A stretch of DNA of 64,000 nucleotides from Saliterribacillus persicus (GCF_003337485.1 NZ_QPJJ01000005.1:148856-212855); one strand, 5' to 3'. Shown: positions 23,164-34,112, numbered from the stretch's first letter. The notes: generated from the sequence alone by a model not told the origin. A program made the numbers and translations.

Positions 23164-25950
23164 TTAGGAAATTAATTCTAATTTTTCGTCATAAATATGT
23201 GTTATATTTATAGCTAATTCACTTTTAGGAACAGGTCTGCTAAACCAAAAGCCTTGAAAAGCAGTACAACCTAACTCTTTTAAAATATGAATTTGTTGAA
23301 CTGTTTCTACGCCTTCTGCTATTACTGTCATTTCCAATGATTTACTCATTTCCATAATTGCTTGTACAATAGCCATATCATTTTTATCTTCCTGGATATT
23401 TTTAACAAACGCACGATCTATTTTTAAGCTATCAATAGGAAACTTTTTTAAATAGGATAATGAAGAATATCCTATGCCAAAATCGTCAATGGAAATTCGA
23501 ATACCTAATGCTTTTATTTCTGTTAAAACCTTTAAAGCAAGATCTAAATCTTCCATTAAGATACTTTCTGTTATTTCAAAAGTAATATTATCTGCTAAGC
23601 ATCCTGTTTTGTTAAGTAAATACATTACATTTTCGACAAAATCACTTTCCTCAATTTGTCGATAAGAAATATTAATTGCAACATGTAAATTAATTCCTTC
23701 AGCTTCCCATCCAACAATATCTTTAAAAACTTCCTCCATCATCCAATTACTAATGGTGCTTATCCATCCTGATTCTTCTGCTATCGGAATAAATTCTCCT
23801 GGTGAGATAAAGCCTAATTCTTGATTGTTCCAGCGAATTAAAGCCTCTAATCCTTCAACTTCTTTTGTATTTAAATTAACTTGTGGTTGATAATAGACGG
23901 TAAATTCATCTTTATCTACAGCTTGATATAACTGACTTTGAATTGCTATTGATGACTTTTCTCCTTCTGTTAAGCTATCTAAATAGAAAGCATATCGGTG
24001 CTTTCCTTTATCTCTTGCTGCTTGCATCGCAGTTTCTGCTTGCACTAATACCATATCTGCGGTTTGAGCTTCCGACAAAACAATTCCTATTGAAACAGTC
24101 GCTACAATTTCAAAGGTTTCAAATTCCCATGGCTGTTTTAAGTAATTCAAGAAACGCTCAATATTTAGTTTTATCTCTTCGCGAGACATATTGTTTTTAA
24201 CAATAACAGAAAATTCATCTTCTCCGGTGCGAGATATAAAGACATCATCGAAATAATCTAGTGTTATTTTATCAAATTGTAACAAAATACGATCACTAGC
24301 TTCCTGTCCATATATTCGCTTTATTTCTTTCATCTGATCAAAATCCAATATAAAAAATGAGAAAGGCTGTTTGTTTTTAAGTAGCTCCTCTAATTCTTGC
24401 TTTAATCGATAACGATTCGGTAGCTGTGTTAGACTATCATAATACAAAACTCTATCTAGGGCATCTTCATAATTCTTTCGAGCGGTAATGTCTCTTCCTG
24501 CTAATAAACTATAGGATTTATCCTGATCTAGGAATTGACTACCTTGAACTTCATACCAGTGCCAATTCTTGTTCTCATCCATTGCTTTTACTTCTATCAT
24601 TTCAACTTCTTTGTCTTTCTGTAAATTTTTAACAAAATGATAAATGCATTTTAGAGAATCAGGGTCCATTAATGATGCAATTTCTTTCATAGAAGGTTTC
24701 CCACTAAAAAGATCGCCATAGGAAGGTGAAATATAATCTACTTCTAAGTTTTCATCCAAAAGGCAAACGATGTCAGTTGTATTTTCTGCTATCACTCTAT
24801 ATAATCGTTCACTTTCCATAAGCTGCTCTTGATAACCAACATTTTGAAGTGCCATTCCAATAATGTAAGAGTAAGTCTGAAAAGCCTGAAGTTCGGTTTT
24901 AGTTGGGTAATGAGGGGATTTTGCAAACATAGTAAAGGTTCCAAGAATATCACCATTAAGTGTTAATAATGGGGTCGTCCATGAAGCCTGAAAGTCATAT
25001 AAAGATCTATCAATAAACTGATTTTCAAAATAATCGCTTTTACTAAAATTATCTAGGATGACTGTTTTTTTCCGGTATGCAGCAGTGCCGATTATTCCTT
25101 CTTGATCTTTAATTGGAATTTGGACTATTGTATCGATAAACGCTGCTGGTAACGAAGCAGATGCAAAATGATTCAAAAATTCTTTTTCTTCATCTACTCG
25201 TGTAATCATACATTGATAATCCATATGCTCTTCGATTATTTTGCAAATTTCTGAAAAGGCTTGAGTAGGTTTATTTGTAGCTAATAATGTTTGAACAATA
25301 TTAAACTGATTTTCTAATAAAATTTGCTGTGTCTTCTTTTCGGTGATATCGTTTTGAATGCCTATATAATATTGCAGATTCTTACTTTCATCATAAATCG
25401 GAGTAATTTTTAGTTCATTCCAAAAAAGATCACCATTTTTATGGTAATTTTCTATTTCTACTTGAATAGGTTTATCTTCAGCAATTGCTTTTCTAATTTT
25501 TTCTTTTGTTATTTCACTAGACTTCTTTCCTTGTAAAAATCGCGCATTTAATCCAATAACTTCATCCTTGGTAAAACCAGTTAACCGCTCAAATCCTTCG
25601 TTAACATAAATAATTGGATTGTCTGGTTGTTTAGAATCTGTAATTACCATCCCTGAAGAAGCTTGTTCGAAGAGGTTGCGAAATCGCTCGTTCTCTAGAG
25701 TAGATTGTTCTAATGCTTTTTCGTATTCTAATCGATGCAACAATTCTCTTTCATGTCGATTTACTAACTTTTTCACCATGTAATACAGTAAAATTGCCGT
25801 AGCTAATACATAAAATAATCCTTTGAAAGTTTGTATTCGATCATCAAATTCTCTAATCCATGAAACTTGAGTCGCTAAATAATCTGAACCATATATCCAA
25901 ATAAAACCCATCATTAAATAGATACCGCTTATTCTAAATGCAGATTTCAA
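23164..25950 (-). CDS. Membrane PAS-GAF-PAS-GGDEF-EAL c-di-GMP phosphodiesterase
   Basis: The 928-residue protein has two N-terminal membrane helices (to about residue 65), a LOV-like PAS (about 85-205), GAF (about 215-375) and a second PAS (380-500). A GGDEF domain (505-665) and an EAL domain (675-920) follow. The EAL domain keeps EALIRW, EITES, IDDFG, KIDRAFV and AEGVET, so c-di-GMP hydrolysis is likely. The GGDEF loop reads TGEDEF and probably makes no c-di-GMP, acting as a regulator instead. The LOV-like motif NARFLQG has Ala where blue-light receptors have the flavin-binding Cys. TTG 25950 has AAGGGG upstream; GTG 25959 is an alternative start. Confidence 0.87.
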   Translation of the reverse strand: MKSAFRISGIYLMMGFIWIYGSDYLATQVSWIREFDDRIQTFKGLFYVLATAILLYYMVKKLVNRHERELLHRLEYEKALEQSTLENERFRNLFEQASSGMVITDSKQPDNPIIYVNEGFERLTGFTKDEVIGLNARFLQGKKSSEITKEKIRKAIAEDKPIQVEIENYHKNGDLFWNELKITPIYDESKNLQYYIGIQNDITEKKTQQILLENQFNIVQTLLATNKPTQAFSEICKIIEEHMDYQCMITRVDEEKEFLNHFASASLPAAFIDTIVQIPIKDQEGIIGTAAYRKKTVILDNFSKSDYFENQFIDRSLYDFQASWTTPLLTLNGDILGTFTMFAKSPHYPTKTELQAFQTYSYIIGMALQNVGYQEQLMESERLYRVIAENTTDIVCLLDENLEVDYISPSYGDLFSGKPSMKEIASLMDPDSLKCIYHFVKNLQKDKEVEMIEVKAMDENKNWHWYEVQGSQFLDQDKSYSLLAGRDITARKNYEDALDRVLYYDSLTQLPNRYRLKQELEELLKNKQPFSFFILDFDQMKEIKRIYGQEASDRILLQFDKITLDYFDDVFISRTGEDEFSVIVKNNMSREEIKLNIERFLNYLKQPWEFETFEIVATVSIGIVLSEAQTADMVLVQAETAMQAARDKGKHRYAFYLDSLTEGEKSSIAIQSQLYQAVDKDEFTVYYQPQVNLNTKEVEGLEALIRWNNQELGFISPGEFIPIAEESGWISTISNWMMEEVFKDIVGWEAEGINLHVAINISYRQIEESDFVENVMYLLNKTGCLADNITFEITESILMEDLDLALKVLTEIKALGIRISIDDFGIGYSSLSYLKKFPIDSLKIDRAFVKNIQEDKNDMAIVQAIMEMSKSLEMTVIAEGVETVQQIHILKELGCTAFQGFWFSRPVPKSELAINITHIYDEKLELIS

Positions 25951-26001
25951 TTGCTCCACCCCTTAGATAACGCACAATAAAATGAGTTTCCCTATCATAA
26001 T

Positions 26002-26922
26002 TCATTCGGTTAATATAGTTACTTGACTCGTACCTTGCCTTTTTGAACTATACATGGCATTATCAACCTGTCGTAGCAATTCGTTATAATCTTTCACGGA
26101 GCTGGTTACCTCACTTGGCAACACACCAATAGATGACTTGATTTGAAGAGTTCTGTCTCCAATAATTAAATTAAAATTACGAAGTTTCTCTGTTAAACGA
26201 TCTACTATCTGTCTAATATTCTTTAATCCATTCCCATTAACACAAATAATGAATTCATCACCACCATACCGCGCGACTAAATCTCCTAAATTCACAGAGT
26301 CTCTCATGTTTTCTGCTATTTGTATGAGAACTTGATCTCCTACTTGGTGGCCATAGCGATCATTTATTTTCTTAAATTGGTCAACATCCACCATTATTAA
26401 TGAAAATTCCGATTCCTTTTCACTATTTTGAGAGATATACTCTTGTAATTTTAATTCCAGATATCTTCTATTAAATATATTGGTCAGGGGATCCTTAATC
26501 GCATACTCCATTAATTTATTTTCAAGTCTTTTTCGGTCTGTAATATTTATATGAGAAATGACAATAGCTGTGCACTCGCATGCTTCATTTCTTATAGCTC
26601 TAGCATACTGCATGAACCATCTATTATCATTAAGTGAATGACAGGGGTATTCAAATTCGTAATGTTCTACTTCGTTATTGACTAGGCGCTGGATCCCATC
26701 ATAAGCTTGTTTCGCATCCTCATCTCCAATATCAACCGCCATTTTACAAGCATCTAAATAATTCGTACCAGTCCACTTGTAGCTTCTGGGCATACCATTT
26801 TCCACAGCAAAATTTTCCCAAGATAAATTAACTAGAATTATTTCACCGTCTGGTTTAATGACAACAACACTTTCTGCTAGGGTGTTTAATACGTCTATCG
26901 TACTTATTGATGAATCATTCAC
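26002..26922 (-). CDS. PAS-GGDEF diguanylate cyclase
   Basis: The 306-residue soluble protein has one PAS domain (residues 5-130, with SWENFAVENG and CECTAIVISHINITDRK) and a GGDEF domain (140-305). The signature loop is canonical RYGGDEF, and the metal-binding MVDVDQFKKINDRYGHQVGDQVL is intact, so it should make c-di-GMP. The GTG start follows AAGGGGTGA. It lies 51 bases before the start of the EAL gene, so the cyclase and phosphodiesterase may share a transcript. Confidence 0.88.
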   Translation of the reverse strand: MNDSSISTIDVLNTLAESVVVIKPDGEIILVNLSWENFAVENGMPRSYKWTGTNYLDACKMAVDIGDEDAKQAYDGIQRLVNNEVEHYEFEYPCHSLNDNRWFMQYARAIRNEACECTAIVISHINITDRKRLENKLMEYAIKDPLTNIFNRRYLELKLQEYISQNSEKESEFSLIMVDVDQFKKINDRYGHQVGDQVLIQIAENMRDSVNLGDLVARYGGDEFIICVNGNGLKNIRQIVDRLTEKLRNFNLIIGDRTLQIKSSIGVLPSEVTSSVKDYNELLRQVDNAMYSSKRQGTSQVTILTE

Positions 26923-27041
26923 TAGTATTCACCCCTTAAGTTATTCCAAATATTTAATTAGTAATTCTTTGTTCCTATTATCATAATACTTAAAAGTATA
27001 TCTAGTTTCATTTACCCAATCATGCGTTATATGAAACATAT

Positions 27042-28742
27042 TTATTTTGAGACTTCTTCTTCTAATAGGTTTACATGATAAAAACAAAAACCATCTTTTC
27101 CATGCTTCTTTGTTTCATATAGGGCTAAATCCGCTTCTTTCATCAATTTAAAAGCACTTCTAGTTGCTTCTCTTTCTTTAAGAAATGTGATACCAATACT
27201 TGTTGTAACGGAATAATTGGAATCATTCACTAAGTTATTTTCCTGCATTTTTTTCTTAATAGCTTGTGCAATTTTTCCCACATCTTGTTTTGTACTGCAA
27301 TTTGTTAACATAAGGGTAAATTCATCTCCCCCTAGTCGTGCTACCATATCTTTTTCACCGATTACTTCTTTGATAATTTGACCGAAGCCAATAATCACTT
27401 CATCACCAATGTCATGCCCAAAAGTATCATTAATAGACTTAAAGTTATCAATGTCCAACATCATTACCGCTAACAAATAATTATTTTTATTATGATTCTT
27501 TAAAGATTCATTCAATTTTTGCTTAAATAAACGTCTATTTGGTAACCCTGTCATAAAATCATGCAGCGCATAAAATTCTAATTTCTCTTCGTATTCTTTT
27601 TGCATGCTTATATCTCTTGCTAAAACTACCATGTGCTTTAAGTTTTTATTTTCATCAAAAACAGGTGTCCCATTTGCTTCCAACCAAATATAGTCTCTCT
27701 CCTTGGTATAATGGCGACATTGCATTGAAAAGTTATCACTATTTTGCATGGATTCGATAACAATTTCACTCATGTGACCTCGATCCTCTGGATGTATATG
27801 GTGTAAAAATAATTTGCCAACGTACTCTTTATAATCAAATCCAATAATCTTTTTATATGAAGGAGAAGCGTAAATAATTTTTCCTTGATTATCTAATAAT
27901 GTAATAAGATCAAATGCATTTTCAGCAATAATACGAAAGCGTTCTTCACTTTCTTCTAATTTTTTTTGGGACTGCACCACACTTGTAATATCTCTAAAAA
28001 TTCCATATATCCCACGCACTTCAGAGTCTACTATGAGCGGGGTAACTTTTAAACTTACATCTTTTAAACTATTATCTTTTCGAATAATAGTGAAGCTTGT
28101 ATCATCCGTTGTGCCTGAAAAAGCATGCATAAATAAATTTTGCACAATCTCTACAGTTGATTCGTCAACTAACTGATGAATGGTTAATCCGATTAATTCG
28201 ACTGGCTTGTATCCAGTCAAATGCTCGGTAGCTGGGTTTCCATTTAATATATGGCCATCTAAGTCAAATGAAATAATAGCATCAGAATTGTGTCTAAATA
28301 ATGACTGATATTTTTTCTTACTTCTATTTAATTCCTGCCATACTTCTTTCATCTGCCATTCCGTTTGCTTTTCCTTGGTGACATCATTAATTGCAGCCAC
28401 AATATATTGTCCATTTGATTCTTCAATATATACAGGTGTCAGCACAACTTCTGCATACTTTTTCTCACCCTTTATAGAATAATACTCATCTTCATAACTT
28501 ATAGGTACTTGTTTTTCTAATGTTTCTATGTAGTAAGGTTTAATTCTATCTACTTCTTCTTTTGTCAACACTTCTTCTAAGGTTTTGCCAATATCAGATA
28601 ATGGGAAACCTCTTTCATTAATTACTGCTTGATTCATAAAATGAAAAATGAATTGCTCTTTTTGAACATGCATTACAAAAATTTGGTCTTGAATGCCATT
28701 CATAAAGACATGAAAAAAAGAACGGTCTGATGAAAAAGTCAT
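27042..28742 (-). CDS. Triple-PAS diguanylate cyclase
   Basis: The 566-residue protein carries three PAS domains (about residues 8-125, 135-255 and 260-385) and a GGDEF domain (395-560) with intact RLGGDEF and MLDIDNFKSINDTFGHDIGD. No membrane helix is seen, so it senses cytoplasmic signals. ATG 28742 is taken because AAGGTAGG precedes it; a GTG at 28760 would add six residues. It is the first of three neighbouring c-di-GMP genes, about 120 bases ahead of the single-PAS cyclase. Confidence 0.87.
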   Translation of the reverse strand: MTFSSDRSFFHVFMNGIQDQIFVMHVQKEQFIFHFMNQAVINERGFPLSDIGKTLEEVLTKEEVDRIKPYYIETLEKQVPISYEDEYYSIKGEKKYAEVVLTPVYIEESNGQYIVAAINDVTKEKQTEWQMKEVWQELNRSKKKYQSLFRHNSDAIISFDLDGHILNGNPATEHLTGYKPVELIGLTIHQLVDESTVEIVQNLFMHAFSGTTDDTSFTIIRKDNSLKDVSLKVTPLIVDSEVRGIYGIFRDITSVVQSQKKLEESEERFRIIAENAFDLITLLDNQGKIIYASPSYKKIIGFDYKEYVGKLFLHHIHPEDRGHMSEIVIESMQNSDNFSMQCRHYTKERDYIWLEANGTPVFDENKNLKHMVVLARDISMQKEYEEKLEFYALHDFMTGLPNRRLFKQKLNESLKNHNKNNYLLAVMMLDIDNFKSINDTFGHDIGDEVIIGFGQIIKEVIGEKDMVARLGGDEFTLMLTNCSTKQDVGKIAQAIKKKMQENNLVNDSNYSVTTSIGITFLKEREATRSAFKLMKEADLALYETKKHGKDGFCFYHVNLLEEEVSK

Positions 28743-28953
28743 GTCAATACCTACCTTCACTTATAAGTCATATTTTTGTCGAATGAAGCCGATTTTTTTC
28801 GCTTATAGGTATACTATATCAGATTATACAGGTGTAGGGGGGACATTAATTTTAAAAACATTGACATTTCTTCAATAATCTTTTCCATGCTCAAATATAT
28901 TCAAAATCAAAGACGTACCCATCTTTTATCAAACATTTCTATTTTTCAGGTTA

Positions 28954-28993
28954 CAAAAACACAGAAGCTCTCATGTGAAAGAGCTTCTGTGTT
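28954..28993 (-). terminator. Terminator of the chemoreceptor gene
   Basis: AACACAGAAGCTCT and AGAGCTTCTGTGTT form a perfect 14-base stem with loop CATGTGAA, followed by TTTTTG on the minus strand. Confidence 0.88.
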
Positions 28994-29000
28994 CCGTTAG

Positions 29001-30788
29001 CTAGACAAGTTTAAATTTTGTTATTTCTGTTTTTAAGTTTTCTGCGAGTGCTGCTAATTCTTTTGCAGAGGACGACACATCTTCCATTGACCCGTTAACT
29101 TCTTCAGCAGATGCAGCAGTTTCTTCTACTGCTGCAGCAGATTCTTCAGATACAGAAGCAATTTCATCGATAGACCGAGACATTTCTTCACTACTATTGG
29201 TAATTCCATCAAGCTCTGAAACGATACTTTTCATTTGAACAACCATGCTTCCAATAGAGGTATTAATGGATTCAAATGAATTTCCTGTTTCCTCAATTTG
29301 TTTAGAACCAATTTCTACTGCATTGTATCCTGACTCTAATGTAGAAGTAACCACTTTTGTTTCAGTTTGAATTCCTTCTACGATTCCTGTGATATCAGAA
29401 ATAGATAATGTAACTTGCTCTGCTAATTTTCTTACTTCATCGGCAACCACTGCAAACCCTTTGCCTTCTTCTCCAGCTCTGGCTGCTTCAATAGCCGCAT
29501 TTAAAGCCAATAAATTAGTCTGACCTGCAATATCTTTAATAACCGAGACAATCCCATTTATTTCTTGTGACTTTTCATCTAAACCATTTACTTTAACCAT
29601 AGCTTCTTTTACATTTTTATTGATTAATTCCATTTGGTTTATAGAAGTGTGCATTTTTTCTCGACCATTTTCACTCATATTTTGAACTGACATAGCATTT
29701 CCTGCAACATCGCCCACATTTGTAGAAGCACTAGATACGTTATTATTAAAATTTTCCATGAAAGCAGATAAGTCAGAAGCGCTATTTGCTTGTGATTCAG
29801 TTCCAGTGGAGAGTTCCTCCATTGTAGCTGCAATTTGTTCACTACCTTCTTTAACAGAGTCAGCAGAATTTGATAATGTATCACTTTGAAGTGTGACTTT
29901 ACCAGACGCAGTCATTACTTGATTGATCATTTTGTACAATCGATCTTTCATATTATTAACTGCATATGCAACCTCTCTAAATTCATCTTCACTTTTCGTT
30001 GTAATGTTCTCCCCGCTTAAATCACCTTCCGCAATTCGATTCATTTCAAAATGAATTTGACGTAAATTATACAACATGACGCGAACAAATAAGTAAACGA
30101 TCACTAATCCAACAATGATGGAAATAGCACCAGCTATTAAGGTAGATTGTAAAATTTCATTTCGTAACATCGTTGCTAGTTTAGCCATTTCAAAATCCAT
30201 GCCAACAACACCAATTACCTCATTTGATTCATTTACTAGTCTCTTAGCGAGGGTAATGATCGGCATTCCACTTGCAGTGTCTATATAAGGGCTTGTCCAG
30301 ATAACTCCATCTTCATTTATTGCTTTTTCATACCACTCTGTTTCTGTTGGGTCATAATTAGATAAATCTACTTCTTCAGCTGGGATATTATCTAAATATA
30401 AAGCCCCTTCTGAGGTGCCCATATAAAGATTTATTAAAAAATCATGTGCTTCTTTTTCTGTTTCAAAAAACTCCTGATAATAAAAAGTAAGTATTGGATC
30501 GTTAGCATTCGGCATATTCGCAGCTTCATGATTTTCAACATTTATATTTGAAAGCGTTTGATATTGTAATTCTTCATTTTGGGATAAGGAAGTAAGGATG
30601 GATTCGTACTCGAGGAAGATAGCTTCAAATTCTGATGAAATAGCTTCTAATTCATGTTTGGGTATAATTGCCTTTTCTAGAATTTCAGTTTTCTGATACG
30701 TCAGATAACTAATTGTTACTAATGGCACAATTAATAGTATGACCATTATTAATGGTAACTTAAATTTTATTTGTTTTATTTTTTTCAT
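29001..30788 (-). CDS. Methyl-accepting chemotaxis protein with dCache sensor
   Basis: The 595-residue receptor has an N-terminal membrane helix (residues 9-28), an extracellular Cache-type sensor (30-205; [22 protein letters not shown] and [11 protein letters not shown]), a second helix (about 215-238) and HAMP. A long signalling domain with the conserved tip [19 protein letters not shown] follows. It should report small extracellular ligands to CheA/CheW. It has AAAGGGAG before the ATG, its own terminator and no chemotaxis neighbours except the nearby c-di-GMP enzymes. Confidence 0.9.
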   Translation of the reverse strand: MKKIKQIKFKLPLIMVILLIVPLVTISYLTYQKTEILEKAIIPKHELEAISSEFEAIFLEYESILTSLSQNEELQYQTLSNINVENHEAANMPNANDPILTFYYQEFFETEKEAHDFLINLYMGTSEGALYLDNIPAEEVDLSNYDPTETEWYEKAINEDGVIWTSPYIDTASGMPIITLAKRLVNESNEVIGVVGMDFEMAKLATMLRNEILQSTLIAGAISIIVGLVIVYLFVRVMLYNLRQIHFEMNRIAEGDLSGENITTKSEDEFREVAYAVNNMKDRLYKMINQVMTASGKVTLQSDTLSNSADSVKEGSEQIAATMEELSTGTESQANSASDLSAFMENFNNNVSSASTNVGDVAGNAMSVQNMSENGREKMHTSINQMELINKNVKEAMVKVNGLDEKSQEINGIVSVIKDIAGQTNLLALNAAIEAARAGEEGKGFAVVADEVRKLAEQVTLSISDITGIVEGIQTETKVVTSTLESGYNAVEIGSKQIEETGNSFESINTSIGSMVVQMKSIVSELDGITNSSEEMSRSIDEIASVSEESAAAVEETAASAEEVNGSMEDVSSSAKELAALAENLKTEITKFKLV

Positions 30789-31023
30789 AGATGAAACTCC
30801 CTTTAATTAGAATGATAGTAGCATTTTTGTCCTAAGCAAAAATGACCAATATCTTATTTTACCATAATTAAGGGGAATAAATAGTCATCCATTAGATTAA
30901 AATAAAAGATCATACTTGGGGTAGAAATTCCTAACTTTTATTTACATATAATACGTTTTCATACTTTAAGTAACGAATAGTACATAATACTAATTACCTA
31001 TTTGTGATGTTGTTCATTTACAA

Positions 31024-31641
31024 CTACTTCCTTGCGACAACAATACCTAATGGGTAATGGTCATCCTTAGCATGATCAGCCGGTTCTATAAGAGCGCCTT
31101 TTTGATAATAAAAAGTCCTATCCTTATATTCATGAAACATGCTTGTAAATTCCTCTACCTTTAATTGATGAACGTGAAAGGGTTGCCCACTTTTAATCCC
31201 TCTCCCTTTTCCAAAAGGCGTAGAAAGGATAAGAATACCACCCGTCTTTAAAAGATTAAAAATATTTTGAAGAAATAGATCTTCTTCTTCAATGTGTTCT
31301 ATTGTTTCGAAACTCAAAATAACATCAAACTTCCCTAGCTTACTTGATAACTTTTCGTCTAATACGTTTTCTTGTAAAAATGATGATAAGGGATGATAGT
31401 AATTACTTTTAGCATATGTAATTGCATCTTTATCTATATCTACTCCAATAATTTCATCGATTTCTTTCTTGCATTTTTTAGCAATAATATGCGTTCCATA
31501 TCCTGACCCACATGCAAAATCGAGTACTTTTCCCTTCATGTAAGGAGCCGCAAAATGATATCTTGCTATGTGTTCAATTAATGATTCATTAGTAATTTTC
31601 ATTTTTTCTGGAATAATACGCTCACCAGTATCTTCTAACAT
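31024..31641 (-). CDS. Class I SAM-dependent methyltransferase
   Basis: This 205-residue protein has the Rossmann motif VLDFACGSGYGTHII, the acidic GVDIDKDAI strand, an SFETIEHIEEEDLF post-II motif and a C-terminal substrate part. It looks like a methyltransferase of the type-11/12 group (PF08241-like). The acceptor is unknown. It is a single gene with only a weak ribosome site (GCGGTG). Confidence 0.8.
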   Translation of the reverse strand: MLEDTGERIIPEKMKITNESLIEHIARYHFAAPYMKGKVLDFACGSGYGTHIIAKKCKKEIDEIIGVDIDKDAITYAKSNYYHPLSSFLQENVLDEKLSSKLGKFDVILSFETIEHIEEEDLFLQNIFNLLKTGGILILSTPFGKGRGIKSGQPFHVHQLKVEEFTSMFHEYKDRTFYYQKGALIEPADHAKDDHYPLGIVVARK

Positions 31642-31694
31642 TCGTATACACCGCTTTACTACAAATTTAACTACATCATAACATATATTCTAAC

Positions 31695-31737
31695 GAAAAA
31701 GAGCCAGTACAATTTCTGTACTAGACTCTTCTACTTT
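31695..31737 (-). terminator. Terminator of the SulP-UspA operon
   Basis: AAGAGcCAGTAC and GTACTaGACTCTT arms around AATTTCT, followed on the minus strand by TTTTTCG. It lies five bases beyond the universal-stress gene. Confidence 0.7.
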
Positions 31738-31741
31738 TACT

Positions 31742-32158
31742 CTATTTAACTATTAATACCGGACATTTTACTCGTTTAGCAATTTTATGACTAACACTAC
31801 CCAAAATCATTGTTTGGACTTTATTTAATCCACGACTCCCAACGATAATACAATCAAAATGCTGATCATTTGCATATTCTACGATTGTTGGACCAGGTTC
31901 ACCATGTAAAAAGTGGCTTTGGTAAGAAACCTCTGCTTTCTCTAACAGTTCAACAATTGGTATTATTTTTGCTTCACGTTCTTTCTTCACTTGATACTTG
32001 TCTAATTTGTGTAAAACATCAGCTTTAGATGTTCGACTGTCAACTACGTAAACAACATCAACGGTGCCATCTGACATTTTAGCAAAGTTAACTGCGTGCT
32101 CTGCAGATCTTATTGAGTGCTCTGATCCATCTGTAGCTAATAATATTTTTTTATACAT
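31742..32158 (-). CDS. Universal stress protein (UspA family)
   Basis: The 138-residue protein is a single Usp domain with KILLATDGSEHSIRSAEHAV at the start and the ATP-binding GSRGLNKVQTMILGSVSHKIAKRVKCPVLIVK at the end (G-2x-G-9x-G-S pattern present). It lies 17 bases after a SulP transporter gene, a pairing found in other bacilli; it may regulate that transporter by nucleotide binding (inference). Confidence 0.88.
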   Translation of the reverse strand: MYKKILLATDGSEHSIRSAEHAVNFAKMSDGTVDVVYVVDSRTSKADVLHKLDKYQVKKEREAKIIPIVELLEKAEVSYQSHFLHGEPGPTIVEYANDQHFDCIIVGSRGLNKVQTMILGSVSHKIAKRVKCPVLIVK

Positions 32159-32175
32159 ATTACACCTCTTTTTTC

Positions 32176-33636
32176 TTAATGGCCGGAAGCTCTAGAAAGG
32201 CCACCGATACGTTTTTTCAAGTGCTTACTTTCTTCATTTAATCCAACATACTTAACTTCAATGTTATTTTGTTCAAATTTCATTTCTATTTTGTCAAAAG
32301 CACCAATGGCTGAATCGTCCCACAAATGTGCATAAGTTAAATCAATTTCAACCTCTTTAATTGTATCATTATAATCAAATTTATTCACCAAGTCATTTAC
32401 ACTTGCAAAGAAAATTTGTCCATTAACTTTGTATATTTTTTTATTTCCTTCATCGCTTAATATTTGCGTTACCTCTACCTTAGAAATTTTAGCAGCAAAG
32501 AACATTGCACTTAATACAACCCCTGCTAAAACCCCTTGTGATAAATCATGAGTAATTACAACAGTTGCAACCGTTACAACCATAACAACTGCGTCAGTTC
32601 TTGGAAGACGATGAAGATTCCTTACTGAAGACCAGTCAAATGTACTTATAGATACCATGATCATTACCCCAGCTAGAGCGGCCATAGGGATTTGAACAAC
32701 TACTCCCCCAAGTACAATGATTAAAAACATTAAGAATACACCTGCAACTAATGAGGATAATCTTCCACTTCCTCCCGATTTAACGTTAATTACAGATTGT
32801 CCAATCATGGCACAACTAGCCATACCACCGAAGAAGCCAGTCACAACATTTGCGATACCTTGTCCACGACTTTCTTTGTTTTTGTCACTCTCTGTGTCTG
32901 TCATATCATCCACAATATTTGCAGTTAATAAAGACTCTAATAAACCAACAATAGCTAATGCTAAAGCATAAGGGAAAATTATTTGTAACGTTTCAAATGT
33001 TAATGGGATATCAGGTAGTAAGAACACTGGTAATTGTTGTGTCAAACTCCCTAAATCTCCTACTGTTCTCACTCCAAAGCCTGCATAAACTGAAATGGCT
33101 GTTACAACTATAATTGCCACTAGAGTTGATGGTACTACTTTTGTAATTTTAGGCAAAATGTATATAATTGCTAAAGTTAATGCTACTAAACCATACATTA
33201 CCCATCCTTCTCCAACAAAATGTTGCAATTGAGAAGTGAAAATTAAGATTGCTAAGGCATTTACAAATCCAACCATCACTGAACGAGGAACAAACTTCAT
33301 GATCCTAGCCAATTTAAAAATCCCAAATAAAATTTGTAAAATTCCAGTTAATATTGTAGCTGCCAATAAATACTGTAAACCATGTTCTGCTACTAATGTT
33401 ACCATCAATAAAGCCATTGCACCTGTTGCAGCAGAAATCATACCGGGACGTCCTCCTGCAAATGCAATAACTACCGCCATTGTAAATGATGCATAAAGTC
33501 CGACCATGGGATCAAGTCCAGCAATTATTGAGAAAGCAATCGCTTCTGGTATCAAAGCAAGCGCAACTACAATACCCGCTAAAACATCTCCCCTAACATT
33601 TCCAAACCATTCTTGCTTAATATTTTGTATGTTCAT
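32176..33636 (-). CDS. SulP-family anion transporter with STAS domain
   Basis: The 486-residue protein has the SulP transport core ([29 protein letters not shown]..., about 12-14 helices to residue 390) and a C-terminal STAS domain (about 395-475). Substrates in the family include sulfate, bicarbonate and other oxyanions; neighbours do not settle which. Lying in the same region as sulfur genes is suggestive only. ATG 33636 follows GAGGTG, rather than the in-frame ATG at 33648, which contains that site. Confidence 0.88.
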   Translation of the reverse strand: MNIQNIKQEWFGNVRGDVLAGIVVALALIPEAIAFSIIAGLDPMVGLYASFTMAVVIAFAGGRPGMISAATGAMALLMVTLVAEHGLQYLLAATILTGILQILFGIFKLARIMKFVPRSVMVGFVNALAILIFTSQLQHFVGEGWVMYGLVALTLAIIYILPKITKVVPSTLVAIIVVTAISVYAGFGVRTVGDLGSLTQQLPVFLLPDIPLTFETLQIIFPYALALAIVGLLESLLTANIVDDMTDTESDKNKESRGQGIANVVTGFFGGMASCAMIGQSVINVKSGGSGRLSSLVAGVFLMFLIIVLGGVVVQIPMAALAGVMIMVSISTFDWSSVRNLHRLPRTDAVVMVVTVATVVITHDLSQGVLAGVVLSAMFFAAKISKVEVTQILSDEGNKKIYKVNGQIFFASVNDLVNKFDYNDTIKEVEIDLTYAHLWDDSAIGAFDKIEMKFEQNNIEVKYVGLNEESKHLKKRIGGLSRASGH

Positions 33637-33662
33637 GAAGCACCTCATTTAGTTTTATTTTC

Positions 33663-33683
33663 GCTTTTGACCGCATCAAAAGC
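33663..33683 (-). other. Leader hairpin of the SulP-UspA transcript
   Basis: GCTTTTGA and TCAAAAGC form a perfect 8-base stem with a 5-base loop, 27 bases before the SulP start and downstream of the promoter. No T-run follows, so it may affect mRNA stability or translation. Confidence 0.45.
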
Positions 33684-33706
33684 AATTCCCGTTATGAACA
33701 GATAGC

Positions 33707-33734
33707 ATCATACCATAATTCACAAAATTGACAA
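33707..33734 (-). promoter_or_regulatory. Promoter of the SulP-UspA operon
   Basis: TTGTCA (33734-33729), a 16-base spacer and TGG-TATGAT (extended -10, ending 33707) form a good SigA promoter, about 70 bases before the SulP start. Confidence 0.65.
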
Positions 33735-34075
33735 AACCTCATGAAAACGCAGTCATTCTTAAAATGCTCAAAAATGCAAGCAAATACCTTTATTTAATAC
33801 TTAATATACCGAAAGATAAAAATAATATTATAAAGAAGATTCAAGCGAATACTTTGAAGTGTAATAATCAACTAATTAAAAGCACTAGCGCTAGGGTGAA
33901 AATAAAAAAACATCCACAGAAGCCAATGAAATAATGGATTTACGTTTAACTAAAGAAATAATGTTGCTTTATCATAGTACGCTTTCAGAAAGTATTTCTA
34001 GCTTTAGCTCCTGGGTATTGTTAGCTTCTGCAGCTTACTTTATCCACAAGGAAATTTTTATAATTCTCTTGATTA
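33735..34075. other. Intergenic stretch without a supported gene
   Basis: This AT-rich stretch has only short open frames with no ribosome site, no family similarity and lysine/isoleucine-rich composition typical of chance. A TAGCGCTAG-like palindrome occurs near 33886-33894 (CACTAGCGCTAGGG). I see no RNA gene. Confidence 0.4.
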
Positions 34076-34112
34076 AAATAAAAAACATCCATCTTGAATA
34101 TGATGAATGTTT
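34076..34112 (-). terminator. Terminator of the MFS transporter gene
   Basis: On the minus strand ACATTCATC and GATGGATGT (one G-U pair) enclose ATATTCAA and are followed by TTTTTTATTT. Confidence 0.75.
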
